Assembly: GCA_036426205.1 (NCBI GenBank)
Contig: CM071570.1
Location: forward strand, 73,377,763-73,441,762
Reading direction: 5' to 3'
DNA from: Ascaphus truei
Lineage: Eukaryota > Chordata > Amphibia > Anura > Ascaphidae
DNA: 64,000 bases
The position numbers were made by a program, and so were the translations under genes. The notes under the pieces are model-generated. The model was not told where the DNA came from and did no database searches. It saw nothing but the letters and a program-made list of their open reading frames with translations. Of this stretch, positions 22,582 to 34,059 are shown one piece after another. Numbering within the stretch: position 1 is the first letter of the stretch; each line of letters opens with the position of its first letter.

Positions 22582-24003
22582 ACTTAAAGGATCCCATAAG
22601 TGTTTTTGGTGTGTGTGTGTTGTATATTATTTTATTTATTATTTTAAATATCAAGGTATAAGATAACATTTGTTATTTGGGCTCTGTAAATGAGATGTTG
22701 TTTGTTTTGTGTTAACAGCCCCTCGGCAGGAAAAGGGGATACAATTGAATAATTACTATGTTGAGACGATTTCAAACCGCCTGGCAGTTATACTTCCATG
22801 TTCCAGGTGGTGTGTGGCTGCGGAGTGATGAGGTGAGTGCTCAGATTATAGCCTCCGTATGACCAACTGTCATGGGCACAAAGAAAACCCCGTAAGTTTT
22901 TATTAATCCTCTCTTGTGGCCAAGGAACTGGAAAGCATAGTGTTTAGTACAGAACGAATGGTCAAGTGAGAGAGAGTGTGAATGGAGATTCTGTACTCGG
23001 TGGACCACTGTGGATTGACGCACACTCTTCAGAACCATATCCTCTTTAAACAGCAGAACTACACCGTGGGACCGACGCTATTCCCAACGTCAGAGAAATA
23101 CAAAAGTGGGTCGGAACGCCTCAGTTCCAGTACAAAGGAAGCAAGTCACAAGTATTCAGTCACGAATTGCATTTTCTATTGTTGACCCGGGCGGCAGGCA
23201 TCGTTCATTTTTTTTTTTCTTGGGAAAGGACAAGTTAATTTATTCAGATCACAGGTGCTCCGAGTAGTGAGAAATGGCACTGTCGAGCGGCCCCTCCACC
23301 CAACTCTGTTTCTGCGCTTTTGAAGCTCGGCAGGGAGCTGACATTTAATGAATCTTGGCTCAGTTAATGGATGTAACATTGTCCAAATATACACTATGAG
23401 ATTTATACAGCCCCATCTGCCTGCCAAAAACCATTCAGGAAAAGGAGCAGGTAGGTAACTGCCAATCTAAGGCCTCCCCCAACATATTAAATTTTATATT
23501 GTAACGTTTACAGTTATTTAGCTCGATAAACATTTTTAAAACGATTTAGAATGTAGCTAGAATGTATACATTAACAGCACATTGGTCCTAGGTGGACTCC
23601 ACGTTCAGTACAAAATGCCACAGAACCAGCAAACTGAGCCACAAATGCCTGTTATCTGTGCTTATCTTGTGTATTCCCCTATTTAGCAATACTTTTGGTT
23701 TGGTTTCCCATTAAAACAATGCAAATGTTAGATTGTCTAAGCGCGACCTCCTAGAAAGAACATATTTTTACATTTGAGGTGGGAAGGGGAGCACACACAA
23801 CCCCCCTTTAAAAAATGTGTGTTTTAAACCGTGTGCTAACATTCAGGGCAAGGCATGTTGCAAATCCTCATTAGTATCAAAGGATAAAAAACAGTGCTTT
23901 AATTTTCCATAAGATGCATGATTGAGGGCAGGAAACTATACGAGTTACAAGGGAGTAAGCAGAATAATGAGTTTATGCTGCAGTTTAACAGTTTGTTACA
24001 TAA
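22582..24003. other. rin2 intron, no gene seen
   Basis: Mixed AT-rich sequence. Frames at 22841-23427 are short and lack splice-site support or recognisable motifs. No transposon end was recognised. Confidence 0.5.
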
Positions 24004-24359
24004 GGGCCAGGTAATATGCTTATTCGCAGCCGTGAGGAGGCTGTGCGCGGCCGTTGATGCACCGCTTGAAGCGGGTGTCGTTTTGTGCCATGGTTAGGCG
24101 CGCGCCACATCCGTGGGGCCGTGTTAGGGCGTGCAGTGGCGGATGACCCTGGTTTTGCCACTCATTGGTGAACCGCCATCGTGACGGCATCTCCTGTCGC
24201 GCCAAGAAGAAATCAGTTTTGAACTGATTTATGCGCAACCGGCGTTTCGCTCTGCGTTTCGCCACCCGCACGCCGCTGTACGCGAACACTGCTAAGGCAC
24301 AGTCTGTTGCTCGCGTGTGGAACGCCTTCCTGCATGGTTCGCAGTACCATGGCCCCAGC
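24004..24359. mobile_element. PIF/Harbinger-type MITE, TAA target duplication
   Basis: Flanked by TAA at 24001-24003 and 24360-24362. The termini GGGCCAGGTAATATG and, reversed, GCTGGGGCCATGGTA are inverted repeats. The body aligns by eye with 10298-10631 (GCGCGGCCGT near the left, CGCGAACACTGC and ACCATGGCCCCAGC at the right). Non-coding. Confidence 0.8.
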
Positions 24360-25839
24360 TAAGGAAAGTCGGGCAGGTTGCGCATTATGCGTGTGTATTT
24401 AGGGCACAATTACATATTGGTAAATTCTAATACTCCATAAGGGTGTTTTGGGGAGGAAAATCTATTGACGTCTCAATGGAGATTTTCGTACACAAAAAGC
24501 TACTCGCGATTATGGAGATATACAGAATTTACACCTAGTGGTATCTCTTCATAAGACCATTCAGCTCCAGAATGAGCTTAAAGTGGTGTTTGGCAATGCA
24601 AAGTGTCATAGGGTTTATAGCGCGCTTAGTGGAATGCGGCCCTAAGCTATGACATGCCAAGTGTACTTTCTATGGGCAGGATTGGATCTACAAATGTTAT
24701 GCATGGCCCAACAAAAAAACACGGCAAAGTACAAACCCATCCTGAATCTTGATGCTAGCATGCCGCAAAGTAGAATGAATGTAGCAGAGTTCCATGTTGA
24801 AAATTTTTATGCTAATAATTGGGCTTCCCTTAGAAAACATTCAACCAACCCTTAAATTAAAAACTTTATTATTTTGCTTCTGGACTTTAAATGATCTGTA
24901 AATATTCCTCTTGTCTGTTTGTTTTAGGGGTTGCAACTCTGTCTGTCTGATTTTGTTATTATAAGTTTTTCCCCAGTCTTGTTAGAGCGCATTGATTAGC
25001 TTAAACCAGACAGAGAAAGAGATTCGGGTAAGATCATAAACGCACTCCAAAACATTTTGTCACCTTATTAAACTTATTAGACAGCATCTGCCATGAGTTA
25101 CCTTTGGTCGTACAAGGCACGTCGCCCATCAAATAAAATGTTACCGAAACCGTGTGTTGGAACCACACACGGGCAGGATTAGCCCACCTGGTGTTCTTAG
25201 CACGTGTTCCCAGCAAGCACAGCATTGGACATCGCAAACTCTGAAAAATTATTCTTCCCTCTTCATGTACTGCAATTGTTAATGTTTTGATGTAAATGAA
25301 AGTGGGGTTTGGTCAACTTTACGTGTTGTGTTTGCTAAAGTCACGAGAGACATGTTTTCGCAGCTTGTGAATTTCGTACACAAAATGTGACAAAAACTGT
25401 TTCCCATTCACATTTGGTAAGCGAATGAAGGTTGGTCACACATCCCTGAGCAGTGTAAACGCAGCTGGTTACATGGGGTCCAGGGGTAGCTCCCCTGGAT
25501 CCCGTTTGTAAAATTGCAACATTTGGGACGAGTGAAGCATATCTCCTCCAGGGGGTTATCTGGAGGGCAGGGTGGATGTTGAAAATCTTATACTTTATTT
25601 ATGCTGTCATTTTTTATCACTCACATTGCTTTGTGTGTGATTATTGGGACACTATAAATTGTTTTTTCACCTATTAGAGTTATGTAAATTTTCACTTTAT
25701 AGTGATTACCATTATTTATGTTTTTGGCGCTACTTTTTCACCTTACTACCAAATACTATAGACGCCTGGTTTCACAGTTATCCTGAATAAGTTACTGCAA
25801 ACTCCTCAATTGCAGAGATCTGCCACATTTCCTCTCTAA
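24360..25839. other. rin2 intron, no gene seen
   Basis: AT-rich sequence. The stretch ending near 25741 with TTTTTGGCGCTACTTTTTCACC resembles retroelement 3' tails of frogs but could not be assigned. No exon-like frame with splice signals was recognised. Confidence 0.45.
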
Positions 25840-26166
25840 ATCTCCTAATTGACCAGTTACCCCGGCAGAGTTATTTTTAACAATGGGTTGTGAGCAAGGG
25901 GTCTTTTGTAGCTGAACGTGTTGATTTTCAGCTCGGCTGGGTTCTAGAGAATACTTGACAGAGAAGGATGTCGCTGTTTCCTCTTCTCCATGGGGATACA
26001 AAACGGAGGTTTAAATTGCCTTGCCATGCGGGCCAATAGGAAAGCCAACAACAGGGATTGATAAACAACCATAGTTACCAGCGACACACTTCCCGCGGTT
26101 CAGAGACCCCTGCTTCCCACTCAGGTTAAAAGAGAGTAGGCATCCAACTTGAAGGCACTTTTTAAT
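25840..26166. mobile_element. TTAA-type MITE copy (diverged)
   Basis: Carries the family's internal GGGCCAATAGGAAAGCC and GAGACCCCTGCTTCCCACTC blocks, with a right end near TTTTTAATCTG. The left end is poorly preserved, so limits are approximate. Confidence 0.5.
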
Positions 26167-26445
26167 CTGCCACCTTACCGTGTGGCAGGAGATGCTAATT
26201 TGCTAGTATCAAAATCCTGTAGGCTGCCGGGAAACACCCTGATCAGGAGGGCGTGGGTCGTGTGGTGGACAGCGTTTGCCCCAAGACATGGGGGACTTGT
26301 ACCGGGGAGAGGAGCAGGTGTGGTGTGTGTTGCGCGGCTTGCTAGACACGCCTATGTGCTCTCCAATCAAGAGGTGAGGTTATGCGCAGCCCAGGGAGCA
26401 AAAAAGCTGCCAGGAGCTGCGGAATGAACGTAAAAACGAGAGCCA

Positions 26446-26890
26446 TACAGGCAGTACCTCGGTTATCCGACACAATGCGTTACTCAAAATGGCGTTTGTT
26501 AAGCGAAACACGTTTTTCCCATAGGAACACTGTTTTAAAGAAAGGTTCCGTTCCTGAAGGCATTTTTAACACTAAAATGCACCAAATATTTTATGCAGGC
26601 AATAAGATATGCAGCACACACACATAGATACATTATATAGTGTATATATGACTGTTATATTATATAATATAACAATAAAATAATATATTATTATAGTATA
26701 ATATAATTATATAGTATAAATTATATTATACGCTCTTACGACGCTTTGCAACGTTGTTTATGTGAATGTGTATATATATTCCCTATTCTGCGTGTCTCTC
26801 TCTCCCTATTCTGCGTGTCTCTCTCTCTCCCTATTCTGTGCGTCTCTCCCTATTCTTTGTGTCTCTCTCTCCCTATTCTGTGTCTCTCTC
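26446..26890. mobile_element. second TACAGGCAGT-type element with satellite
   Basis: Left end TACAGGCAGTACCTCGGTTA. It is AT-rich in the middle (26625-26730), then has the block shared with 21296-21318, then tandem CCCTATTCTGCGTGTCTCTC units to 26890. The satellite is in the reverse orientation relative to the copy at 21184. Confidence 0.6.
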
Positions 26891-27206
26891 ACCCCATTAT
26901 GGACACTACCTGTCACGGTGGAGCATGGGTGGGGGGAAAGCCATCTTGGGCCCTGGCAGCAGACACCGGAAGATCTCACTGACTCACTTCCGGGTCTCAC
27001 TGCTGGGGTTCCTCTAAAGCTAACCCCTCCCCCACCCTCTGCAGCTGCAGTCAGACCCACATCCTCTCTCCTACTGCTCACCTCCCTGCCAGCATCCTCT
27101 GCTCTCTGCTGCCCCCCCTGCTCTGATGTTTAAAGACTGTCAGGCAACTCGGACAACCTTAAAATACCAGGATTGTCCCAGCTAAAATCGGGACATCTGG
27201 TCACCC
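26891..27206. mobile_element. hAT-like right end (GGTCACCCTA)
   Basis: Ends with GGATTGTCCCAGC then CGGGACATCTGGTCACCCTA, matching the termini at 22581 and 60745. The left end is not recognisable and may be disrupted by the preceding satellite. Confidence 0.55.
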
Positions 27207-27500
27207 TACCTTTAAGGCATCTTTAATGTACTTTTAGTGGGTTTCAACCTTTTTGGTTTAGGAACCCTTAAATTGTGAAATTCTGGGGAGCCACAACCCC
27301 CTCCCCCCTTCATCTGTCTCCCTCTTCCCCCCCCCCCCCCTCACGACCCCCCTCTTTCCCCCTTAGGCTGCGGCCAGGATGAAGCGAAGCACACACGCTT
27401 GTGCTTAGCGCGATCAGGCTGATTATTCACATACAAATTTGCTTTTGATTATTAAGCTCGGCTAACACGGTACAGATAGCTCTAAAAAAAAAAAAAGAAT

Positions 27501-28604
27501 ATGGAAGATACCACATTGTACCGCACTCAAATGAAGCTAAAGGATTTACTGAAACAGACACAACTAGACAGTGATATCATCTTCCTCAGCAAATGCAAAA
27601 AGGAGCATCTGATCCCAAAAGGACTCACCTTCAAAAACCCATTTGAGAACACATACAACACAAGATTCTCCCAACAACATTGCGCCAGGACCTCTGAAAG
27701 ATTAAGGAACCATCTAATCAGGATCTGTTACAGCAACAGGAGAAAGACAAAAGAGAAGATAGACTGTATCCTGAACACACAAGAAATACACACAGAGACA
27801 TGGAGAGGACTCCAAACATTCCATGAAGAACTCCTGAAGGATCTAATTAGCAAGAAGAAAAAGAAACTACACTGACTTAGGCTGACAATGGGATACTCTG
27901 CAGCAGCCAGCACAACCACAAACAATACAAACAGGGACAATCACCAACAGCAGGACTGCAGTGTTAACATCTAAGACTACACACCAAATCAAATCCTCAG
28001 TATTATCAAAGGGACTGCCCTACCAAGCCCATGGATAAGATTGAGCTGTGCAGTGACCTGGAAGAGTTCTTCAGAAGATTGCGTCTTAAGGAGTTCTTCC
28101 ATGACAGACATGACCAAGAGGGTGCCAACACTGCAGAAGGAGGGCCATTGCACATGCAGGAAGAAGCAAAAATCAAACTAGATCCCACAGACTGGGCGCA
28201 ACCCCAAACTGGACTGGTACAACGAAAGCTTTAGACAGAGCCAAATACACTATCCTGGACAAAGTAAGGAAACAAACGTATAATCGTATACCGATCGAGA
28301 GGAGAACTGTAGAATCGCTAAAGGCCAACCATAACATAACAATCAAACCTACGGACAAGGGAGGAGCAGTGGTCATAATGAACACCACAGACTACCTGCG
28401 GGAAGCACACAGACAACTCTCTGATGCAAAGTATTACACCAAACTGCAGGAGGATCCAAAAAAATAAATATACATGAAAGAACTCAACAGGATCATTAAA
28501 ACACTCCCGATCCACACAAAAGAACAAATTCTGGACCTGATACGAGCTAACCCAGAACCTGGCACATTCTACATGCTCCCTAAAATTCACAAAGAGGGTA
28601 ACCC
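27501..28604 (+). pseudogene. Penelope-like polymerase, N-terminal part
   Basis: A 124-codon frame starts at 27501 (MEDTTLYRTQ) and stops at 27875. The continuation shifts frame several times: RLKEFFHDRHDQEG near 28081, then ITIKPTDKGGAVVIM near 28339, then FYMLPKIHKEGNP at 28568 onward. The KPTDKGG and LPKIHK blocks are conserved in Penelope-like reverse transcriptases. An in-frame stop near 28465 and the shifts show it is dead. The next expected residues (roughly GRPI) are missing where the nested insertion begins. Confidence 0.85.
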
Positions 28605-28812
28605 TTTCTACAGAATTTATAATCCAATTGGTATGTCTGTGAGCTGAATTCTACCATCAATTTCTACAGAATTTAAAATCCAATTTCTATGTTTATGAGC
28701 TGAATTCTACCATCAATTTCTACAGAATTTAAAATCCAATTTCTATGTTTATGAGCTGAATTCTACCATCAATTTCTATAGAATTTAAAATCTAATTCGT
28801 ATGTCTGTGTGA
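28603..28812 (+). repeat. 56-bp tandem repeat, about 3.7 units
   Basis: Units start at 28603, 28659, 28715 and 28771. Each contains TTTCTACAGAATTT, a TATGTNTNTGAGCTG block and AATTCTACCATC. It sits at the 5' edge of the insertion in the Penelope-like polymerase, as promoter-type repeats do at the 5' ends of some LINEs. Confidence 0.92.
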
Positions 28813-29716
28813 GTTTATTATGCAAACCCCTCCCTTAATTATTAGTCAAATGCATGCGATCACAGTATTTAACACAGATTATCTTGGCTGTGAGCTATAT
28901 GGCTGTGTAACATCTTAAGTGTCACATTTAAAGTGTCTGGCAGAGTTAATTTTGCAGTTGAAATTGGAGGTGAAGATTTGAGGAAGATCTGGACTCTGAA
29001 CAATAACTTTGCAACTGTGAGAACTTAACTTTCTAAAAGCTGTGATTATTTGTACTCTTCCTATCCTCCAGTACCTGGGAAATCTCTCCTACTGCATTTC
29101 ACTATGCCCTCCATACTGCGTTTTCTGTTTACTGTTTCCTCTTTGTGAAGGTCTCTGTTCTCTCTATCTTCCCCACTCCCCACTGCACCATTATTTATAC
29201 ACCTCTCTCCCAACAACTTCTTTACCCCTCAATAAAAAACAACCACACAAAGCCTCTATTCACACCCTCTATCTATTCCTTCCTGCTGCTGGGGATCTCC
29301 CCTAGGCCAGAAGCCAGCCATACACACCTGATCTCACTCATGCCTCCCTGCCATCTTTTCCCCTGTAAATGGTATTAACCTTCTGATTTAATACTGACTA
29401 ACCTTAAAACTTGCCCCACAATTCAAGCATCCCAATAGCTTGCACTCATTGCTATTCTCCCACACTCAGTCATTCCTACCACCCATTGTGGCCAAGCACT
29501 GTCATCTGCAACACTTATTCCCTCACCTGCTGTCTCTGTAAGTTTCCCATCAAACCTATTAGATTGTAATCTCATCGGGGCAGGGATTTCCTTTCCTATT
29601 GTCTGATTTTGCTGCACTTATTGTATTATTATAATTCCCTGTACTGTATTCTTTGTGAAGCACTGAGTACACTTTTTGCGCTATGTCAATAAAGACATAC
29701 AATACAATACAATACA
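28604..29716 (+). mobile_element. short L2-type LINE derivative nested in the Penelope-like element
   Basis: It starts with a 56-bp tandem array and ends with the L2-type 3' region: TTAGATTGTAATCTCATCGG, then GGCAGGGA, GTGAAGCACTGAG and AATAAAGACATAC followed by (AATAC)n. It lacks recognisable polymerase, so it is a deleted or non-autonomous copy of about 1.1 kb. The host frame resumes at TCTGGATCTGGC (SGSG) at 29719. Confidence 0.75.
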
Positions 29717-30690
29717 TCTCTGGATCTGGCACACTAATTGCAAATATCTCTGGTTGGGTGGAAGGCATTCTAAACCCACTTGTCAGAAACACACCCGGCT
29801 ATATCCAGGATACCACGAACCTGCAAAACAAAGTTAATGCCATTGGCCCCCTCCCAACAGCAACTCTACTAGCAACCATGGATGTAGAATCACTTTACAC
29901 AAACATCCCCCACAAAGATGGGATTTCAGCCTGCACGTACTTTCTGGGACACACAGAGACAGTGACTAAACGCACAAATTTATTCTGACCAATAACTACT
30001 TCACATTTGGAAATGACACATACCTCCAGACAACCGGGATCCGCTATGGGCACTCGGGTGGCGCCACAGTATGCCAATCTGTTCTGCGCAAAACTGGAAA
30101 GTGATTTTCTTTCCACGGTCACTTGAAACCCCTTACATATTTTCGTTACATCGATGACATACTCCTGATTTTAACCTCTGGTGAACAGGACCTCATACAG
30201 TTCCATGAGAACTTCAATACGCTCCACCTGACTAACAACCTCAAACTCACCATTCCCCGGACAAAGTACATTTCCTAGACACCACCATTACTATAAAGAA
30301 CAATCAACTACAGACCTCTATATACCGCAAACCTACAGACAGAGCCAGCTATTTGAGGGACAATTGCTTCCACACCCCCACACACTAAGCACGCAACCAT
30401 CTACAGTCAAGCCATATGATACAATCGGATATGCTCCAACACAGCAGACAGAGGCCAGCGGATTACAGCCTTGAGATTGGATTTCATAAACCGTGGATAC
30501 AACCACAGAATTGTAGACCAGCAAATCTACAAAGCCACCAGAATACCAAGAAGTGATCTCCTTGAATACAGAAAGAAATCGAGAAGTGACAGGTTACCTC
30601 TGGTGGTCACATATAACCCACACCTAGAAGCCCTATGCAAGATTGCCAGGAAACTACAATCCATTCTCCAATAAGATACAAGACTGACAC
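29717..30690 (+). pseudogene. Penelope-like reverse transcriptase, catalytic part
   Basis: Resumes with SGSGTLIANISGWVEGIL and contains TMDVESLYTNIP (metal-binding motif region) and FRYIDDILL with the YIDD catalytic pair at 30147-30158. Frameshifts at about 29985, 30125 and 30270 break the frame. A further block at 30471-30674 (FINRGYNHRIVDQQIYKATR) belongs to the region after the polymerase thumb. Confidence 0.88.
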
Positions 30691-30699
30691 GTCTTCCTT

Positions 30700-31260
30700 G
30701 AAACACCCTTATTATCATTCAGACATCCCTCATAATCTCAAGGAAATTATTGTGAGGAGTAAAGTATTCAACAGTACAACCGAATGCGGGACAAGACCAT
30801 GCCAGAACGCAATATGCAAAACCTGCACAATGCTCCCGACAGCAGGCACAATACAAACACCACACAGGAATCTGGAGTACAAAATCAAAGGAAGGTTCAC
30901 CTGTTCCTCCACCAATGTCGTGTATCTTATCATGTGCATGAAATGCCCTGGGGGCTGCTACTACATAGGTGAGACGGGACAGGGGCTAAACAAGAGAATG
31001 AATCTGCATCGCCACAGCTTCACACGCAGAACAAGAGACGGTCCTGTCGGCGAACATTTCTCTGACTCTGGCCATAGAATGAACGATCTGAAGGTGGCCA
31101 TACTCAAAGGTAATCTCAGAACACTGAGAGACGGCTGCATGAATACAAATTTATGAAACTATTTGGGACACTAACCGGTAGCCTATATCGAGACCACAGC
31201 TTCATGAGCCACTACACAAGAACTACACAAGAACTCTTCCCACGAGTGCTAAGGCCCATG
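30700..31260 (+). pseudogene. Penelope-like GIY-YIG endonuclease region
   Basis: One open stretch to 31156 encodes a cysteine-rich linker (CGTRPCQNAICKTCTM) followed by a GIY-YIG core (CPGGCYYIGETGQGLNKRMN) and HRHSFTRRTRDGPVGEHF. A frameshift near 31130 moves the C-terminus (YKFMKLFGTLTGSLYRDHS) into another frame. GIY-YIG nucleases are thought to nick target DNA for retrotransposition of these elements. Confidence 0.88.
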
Positions 31261-31462
31261 TCTATGAATACTGCGCTGAATGAATGCACACACCTGCCTC
31301 TTACACATACAAATGTACAATGTAATTCTATCCCTTTATACCAATATGGACCACATAGAACCCACACACATGCACAGAAATGCAACACCCTCTTACATTT
31401 TAACACATTACACCCTCTTACATTTAACACACCGTTGTTATACACTCCCCTCTACATACACC

Positions 31463-31510
31463 TTTTGTAAAGCACTATATATACTGTGGGCGCTTTATAA
31501 ATTAAGATTT
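31463..31510 (+). mobile_element. LINE-type 3' tail fragment
   Basis: TTGTAAAGCACTATATATAC followed by TGTGGGCGCTTTATAAAT resembles the L2-type 3' end. It lies within the 3' region of the Penelope-like element and suggests another small insertion. Confidence 0.4.
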
Positions 31511-32334
31511 ACACACATACACTAACATCACAAACATTCAGGGACCATTTAACACCTTACATCATAAATCGCATACTGCACAGGGGGAAGGGTTTGGCTT
31601 CACCCACAGAGATAACATTCCCAGCTGTCCTGTTTGAAAGTACATTTCTTGGCTTTTCAATTGTAACATCGCCCGACGAGATCACTGTCTCTCGAAAGCT
31701 TGCACAAATAAAAGCATTTTGTTAGCCACAGAACGATATAGACTGTTTTTGAATATATATAAATAATTATACATACATACATATATACTCCATAGTAAAG
31801 TGTTGTGCACACAGGCTCTATATAAAATAATGAAAACGTACATCCCCTCCAACAGTGCCATATAGCAAGCACACAACATGTTTTGGGGTTGTGTAGACGA
31901 GCTGCACATATTAAAGGGACAGTTTATTAAGCTGCATAGGTTAAGAGACTTCCATAGGACCCGTTTTTATATGTGCAAAATGTTGGAGGATGCAAAATAC
32001 ACCTCATATTTCTAGGAAAAGCTAAAAGATAATTTTAATACTAGTTTGATCAGTATTGGGCATCACAGGGTTATAAGAAAAAAAAATGAATATAATGAAT
32101 AAAAATGAATATGATATATATACATGGGCGTCCGCAGGGGGGGGCATGGGGGGGCGCTTGCCCCCCCCTGGATCCTGGGCCGCCAACAGCGGGGAACAGA
32201 GGGCACTGGCGTGACAGGATTTAGCGCGCTCTTCTGCAAAAAAAAAAAAAAACCTCCCTTGTCTCCTGATTGGCTGGCGCGTGTTGGCACGCTGCCAGGA
32301 TTTTTTTTTTTTTGTCCCTCGCAACTCTATCTCA

Positions 32335-32480
32335 GCGGTGCGCAAAACTGGGGGGCGCCAAATTATTTAGGGGGGGGCGCAGCCTGTGCGGCGAAACCTG
32401 GGGGCAGAGCAGAGCAGGGGCAGAGCAGAGCAATGCCAGGCAGAAGATCCGTGCTGTGTTTCCCTGTGCTTGCAGAGGGG
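32335..32480. mobile_element. hAT-like terminus nested in the 3.5-kb element
   Basis: CAGCGGTGCGCAAAACTGGG then GGCGCCAAATT matches the reverse complement of the right end of the 14518 family (AGTTTGCGCACCCCTG). It is followed by GGGGCAGAGCAGAGCA repeats. No second end was identified. Confidence 0.5.
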
Positions 32481-32539
32481 GCGGGGCGTCCCTCTGCACA
32501 CAGACACAAGCCCTCCTCTTCCTGGCCGAGCAAGCAGTA

Positions 32540-32586
32540 CAGGTGTGTGTGTGTGTGTGTGTGTGTATAGTGGTGTGTGTATAGTG

Positions 32587-32618
<32 letters not shown>

Positions 32619-33340
32619 TGTATAGTGAGTGTGTTGTGTTGTGTGATGATTGGTTGTATAAGGTGATTTGTAGTGTGGGTGTGTGCCCTGTGTGTTATTA
32701 GGGATGGCGGTGAGGGTTATAGTGATGGGGGTGTGTGTATAGTGTAGTGGGTGTGTGTAGTGTCTGGTTTGGGGGGGTGAGCAGGCGATGTGGTCGTGTG
32801 TGAGTGTGGTGGTTGTATAGGGAGGGGTGTGTGGGGTGTATCAGTGATGTGGGGTTGCGCGTGTGTGGGGTGTGGTTGTGTGGTAGAGGGATGTGTGGGG
32901 TTGGGTGTGTGTGGATTGGGTGTGTGTGTGGGTGTGTGTGGGTGTGGGTGTGCTGTGTGTGGGTGTGTATAGTGATGTTGTGTGTGTGGGTTGGTGGTGT
33001 GTGTTGTGTATAGGGAGGGCTGTGTGTGTGGGGTGTATAGTGAGTGTGGTTGTGTTGTGCTGCGGTGTGGGTGGTATGTATAGTGAGTGTGGTGCGGGTG
33101 TGTGTTGGGTGTGTGTGTATAGTGATGTGTGTGTTTTTCGGTGTGTCTGATGTATATATGTATAGTTGAGTGTGGGTGGTGGGTGTATATCTGTATAATG
33201 ATGTGTGTGGTGTATCATATTATGGATAGTGAAGTTGTGCTGTGGGTGTGTGTGTGTGATGGGGGTGTTGGGTGTGGTGGGTGGGTGTGTAATATATATA
33301 TATTATGTGTAGAGTGTTGTGTTTTGTGATTGAATGTGTG
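32540..33340. repeat. degenerate TG-rich array
   Basis: About 800 bases of (TG)n and GTGTGTATAGTGATG-like units. It generates long Cys/Val/Gly frames on plus and His/Thr/Pro frames on minus, none of which is a gene. Confidence 0.95.
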
Positions 33341-34059
33341 CTGATTGTGCACAGTGTGGTGTCTTGTGGGGGCGGTGTTGTTGTTGTGTGGATGATGTTT
33401 TTGTGCTTGGCGAGACAAACAAATTGACAGTAAGCATGCTCTAGCAGCAGTCAAATCCGCCGCACAACCCCAAACCCACACAAAACACAGAAATAGCCTG
33501 ATCCATACCCCCCACTCGTGCGTGCAAATAGCAGGCCACCATTGTGCTGCCTTGGAGAGTTGGTGATGGCACATTCGGCGGGGCAGGTGGAAGCAGCCAT
33601 TTTGCAAGCGCGAGCTGCTTGAAACTATTAGTGTGTATTTACATTGTATATCATTTAATAGAGGGGGGGGGGGTGGGTTTATGTGATTTTGATTACGTCA
33701 GGCAGGGGGGCCTGAGAAAGAAATAACTGGAAAATGAAAGGGGGGGCTCGGCATAAAAGTTTGCTCACCACCTGCAGAGGTCTGTATTGGACCTTGCATA
33801 GCAGAGCGGCCTGCCCTTTCACTGCATGGAAGCAAAGTCAGGTGATAATGCTCCCATGCAACTGCCGTCCCCTGTTGTCCTAATCCTCCTGATCCCCCCC
33901 CGCTCTCGGGAGGGTCACCACTTCCGTTCGATTTCACACTACATACGGGGGTTCAACAACCTTCGTTACGATTCCCCCCTGCATCACGATTCCACCTATG
34001 TTGAGAGGTACGGTCTGGTGAGTGGTGTCTGGTGTGTGTCTGTGCGGTGATGTGTGAGA

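Larger units (their letters stand above)
27455..31745 (+). mobile_element. Penelope-like retroelement with GIY-YIG domain, decayed
   Basis: Penelope-like elements encode a reverse transcriptase and, in the canonical clades, a C-terminal GIY-YIG endonuclease. Here coding remnants run in the expected order: an N-terminal region from 27501, the KPTDKGGAVVIM block near 28348, the TMDVESLYTNIP block near 29880, a YIDD catalytic motif at 30147-30158, a cysteine-rich linker near 30783, and GCYYIGETGQ (GIY-YIG) near 30953. Frameshifts and stops break it into several frames. A 1.1-kb insertion splits the polymerase at 28604-29716. The 5' flank carries GGCTAACACGGTACAGATAG. The 3' end has CCGACGAGATCAC...CTCGAAAGCTTGC near 31673-31702, a decayed hammerhead-like layout. 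It is in the opposite orientation to rin2 and inside its intron. Confidence 0.9.

Noticed and set aside
28603..28812. CRISPR-like or regulatory repeat array
   Set aside because: Contiguous 56-bp units without spacers at the 5' edge of a LINE-type insertion.
32790..33329. Cys/Val/Gly-rich plus frames and His/Thr-rich minus frames
   Set aside because: Produced by the TG-rich satellite.
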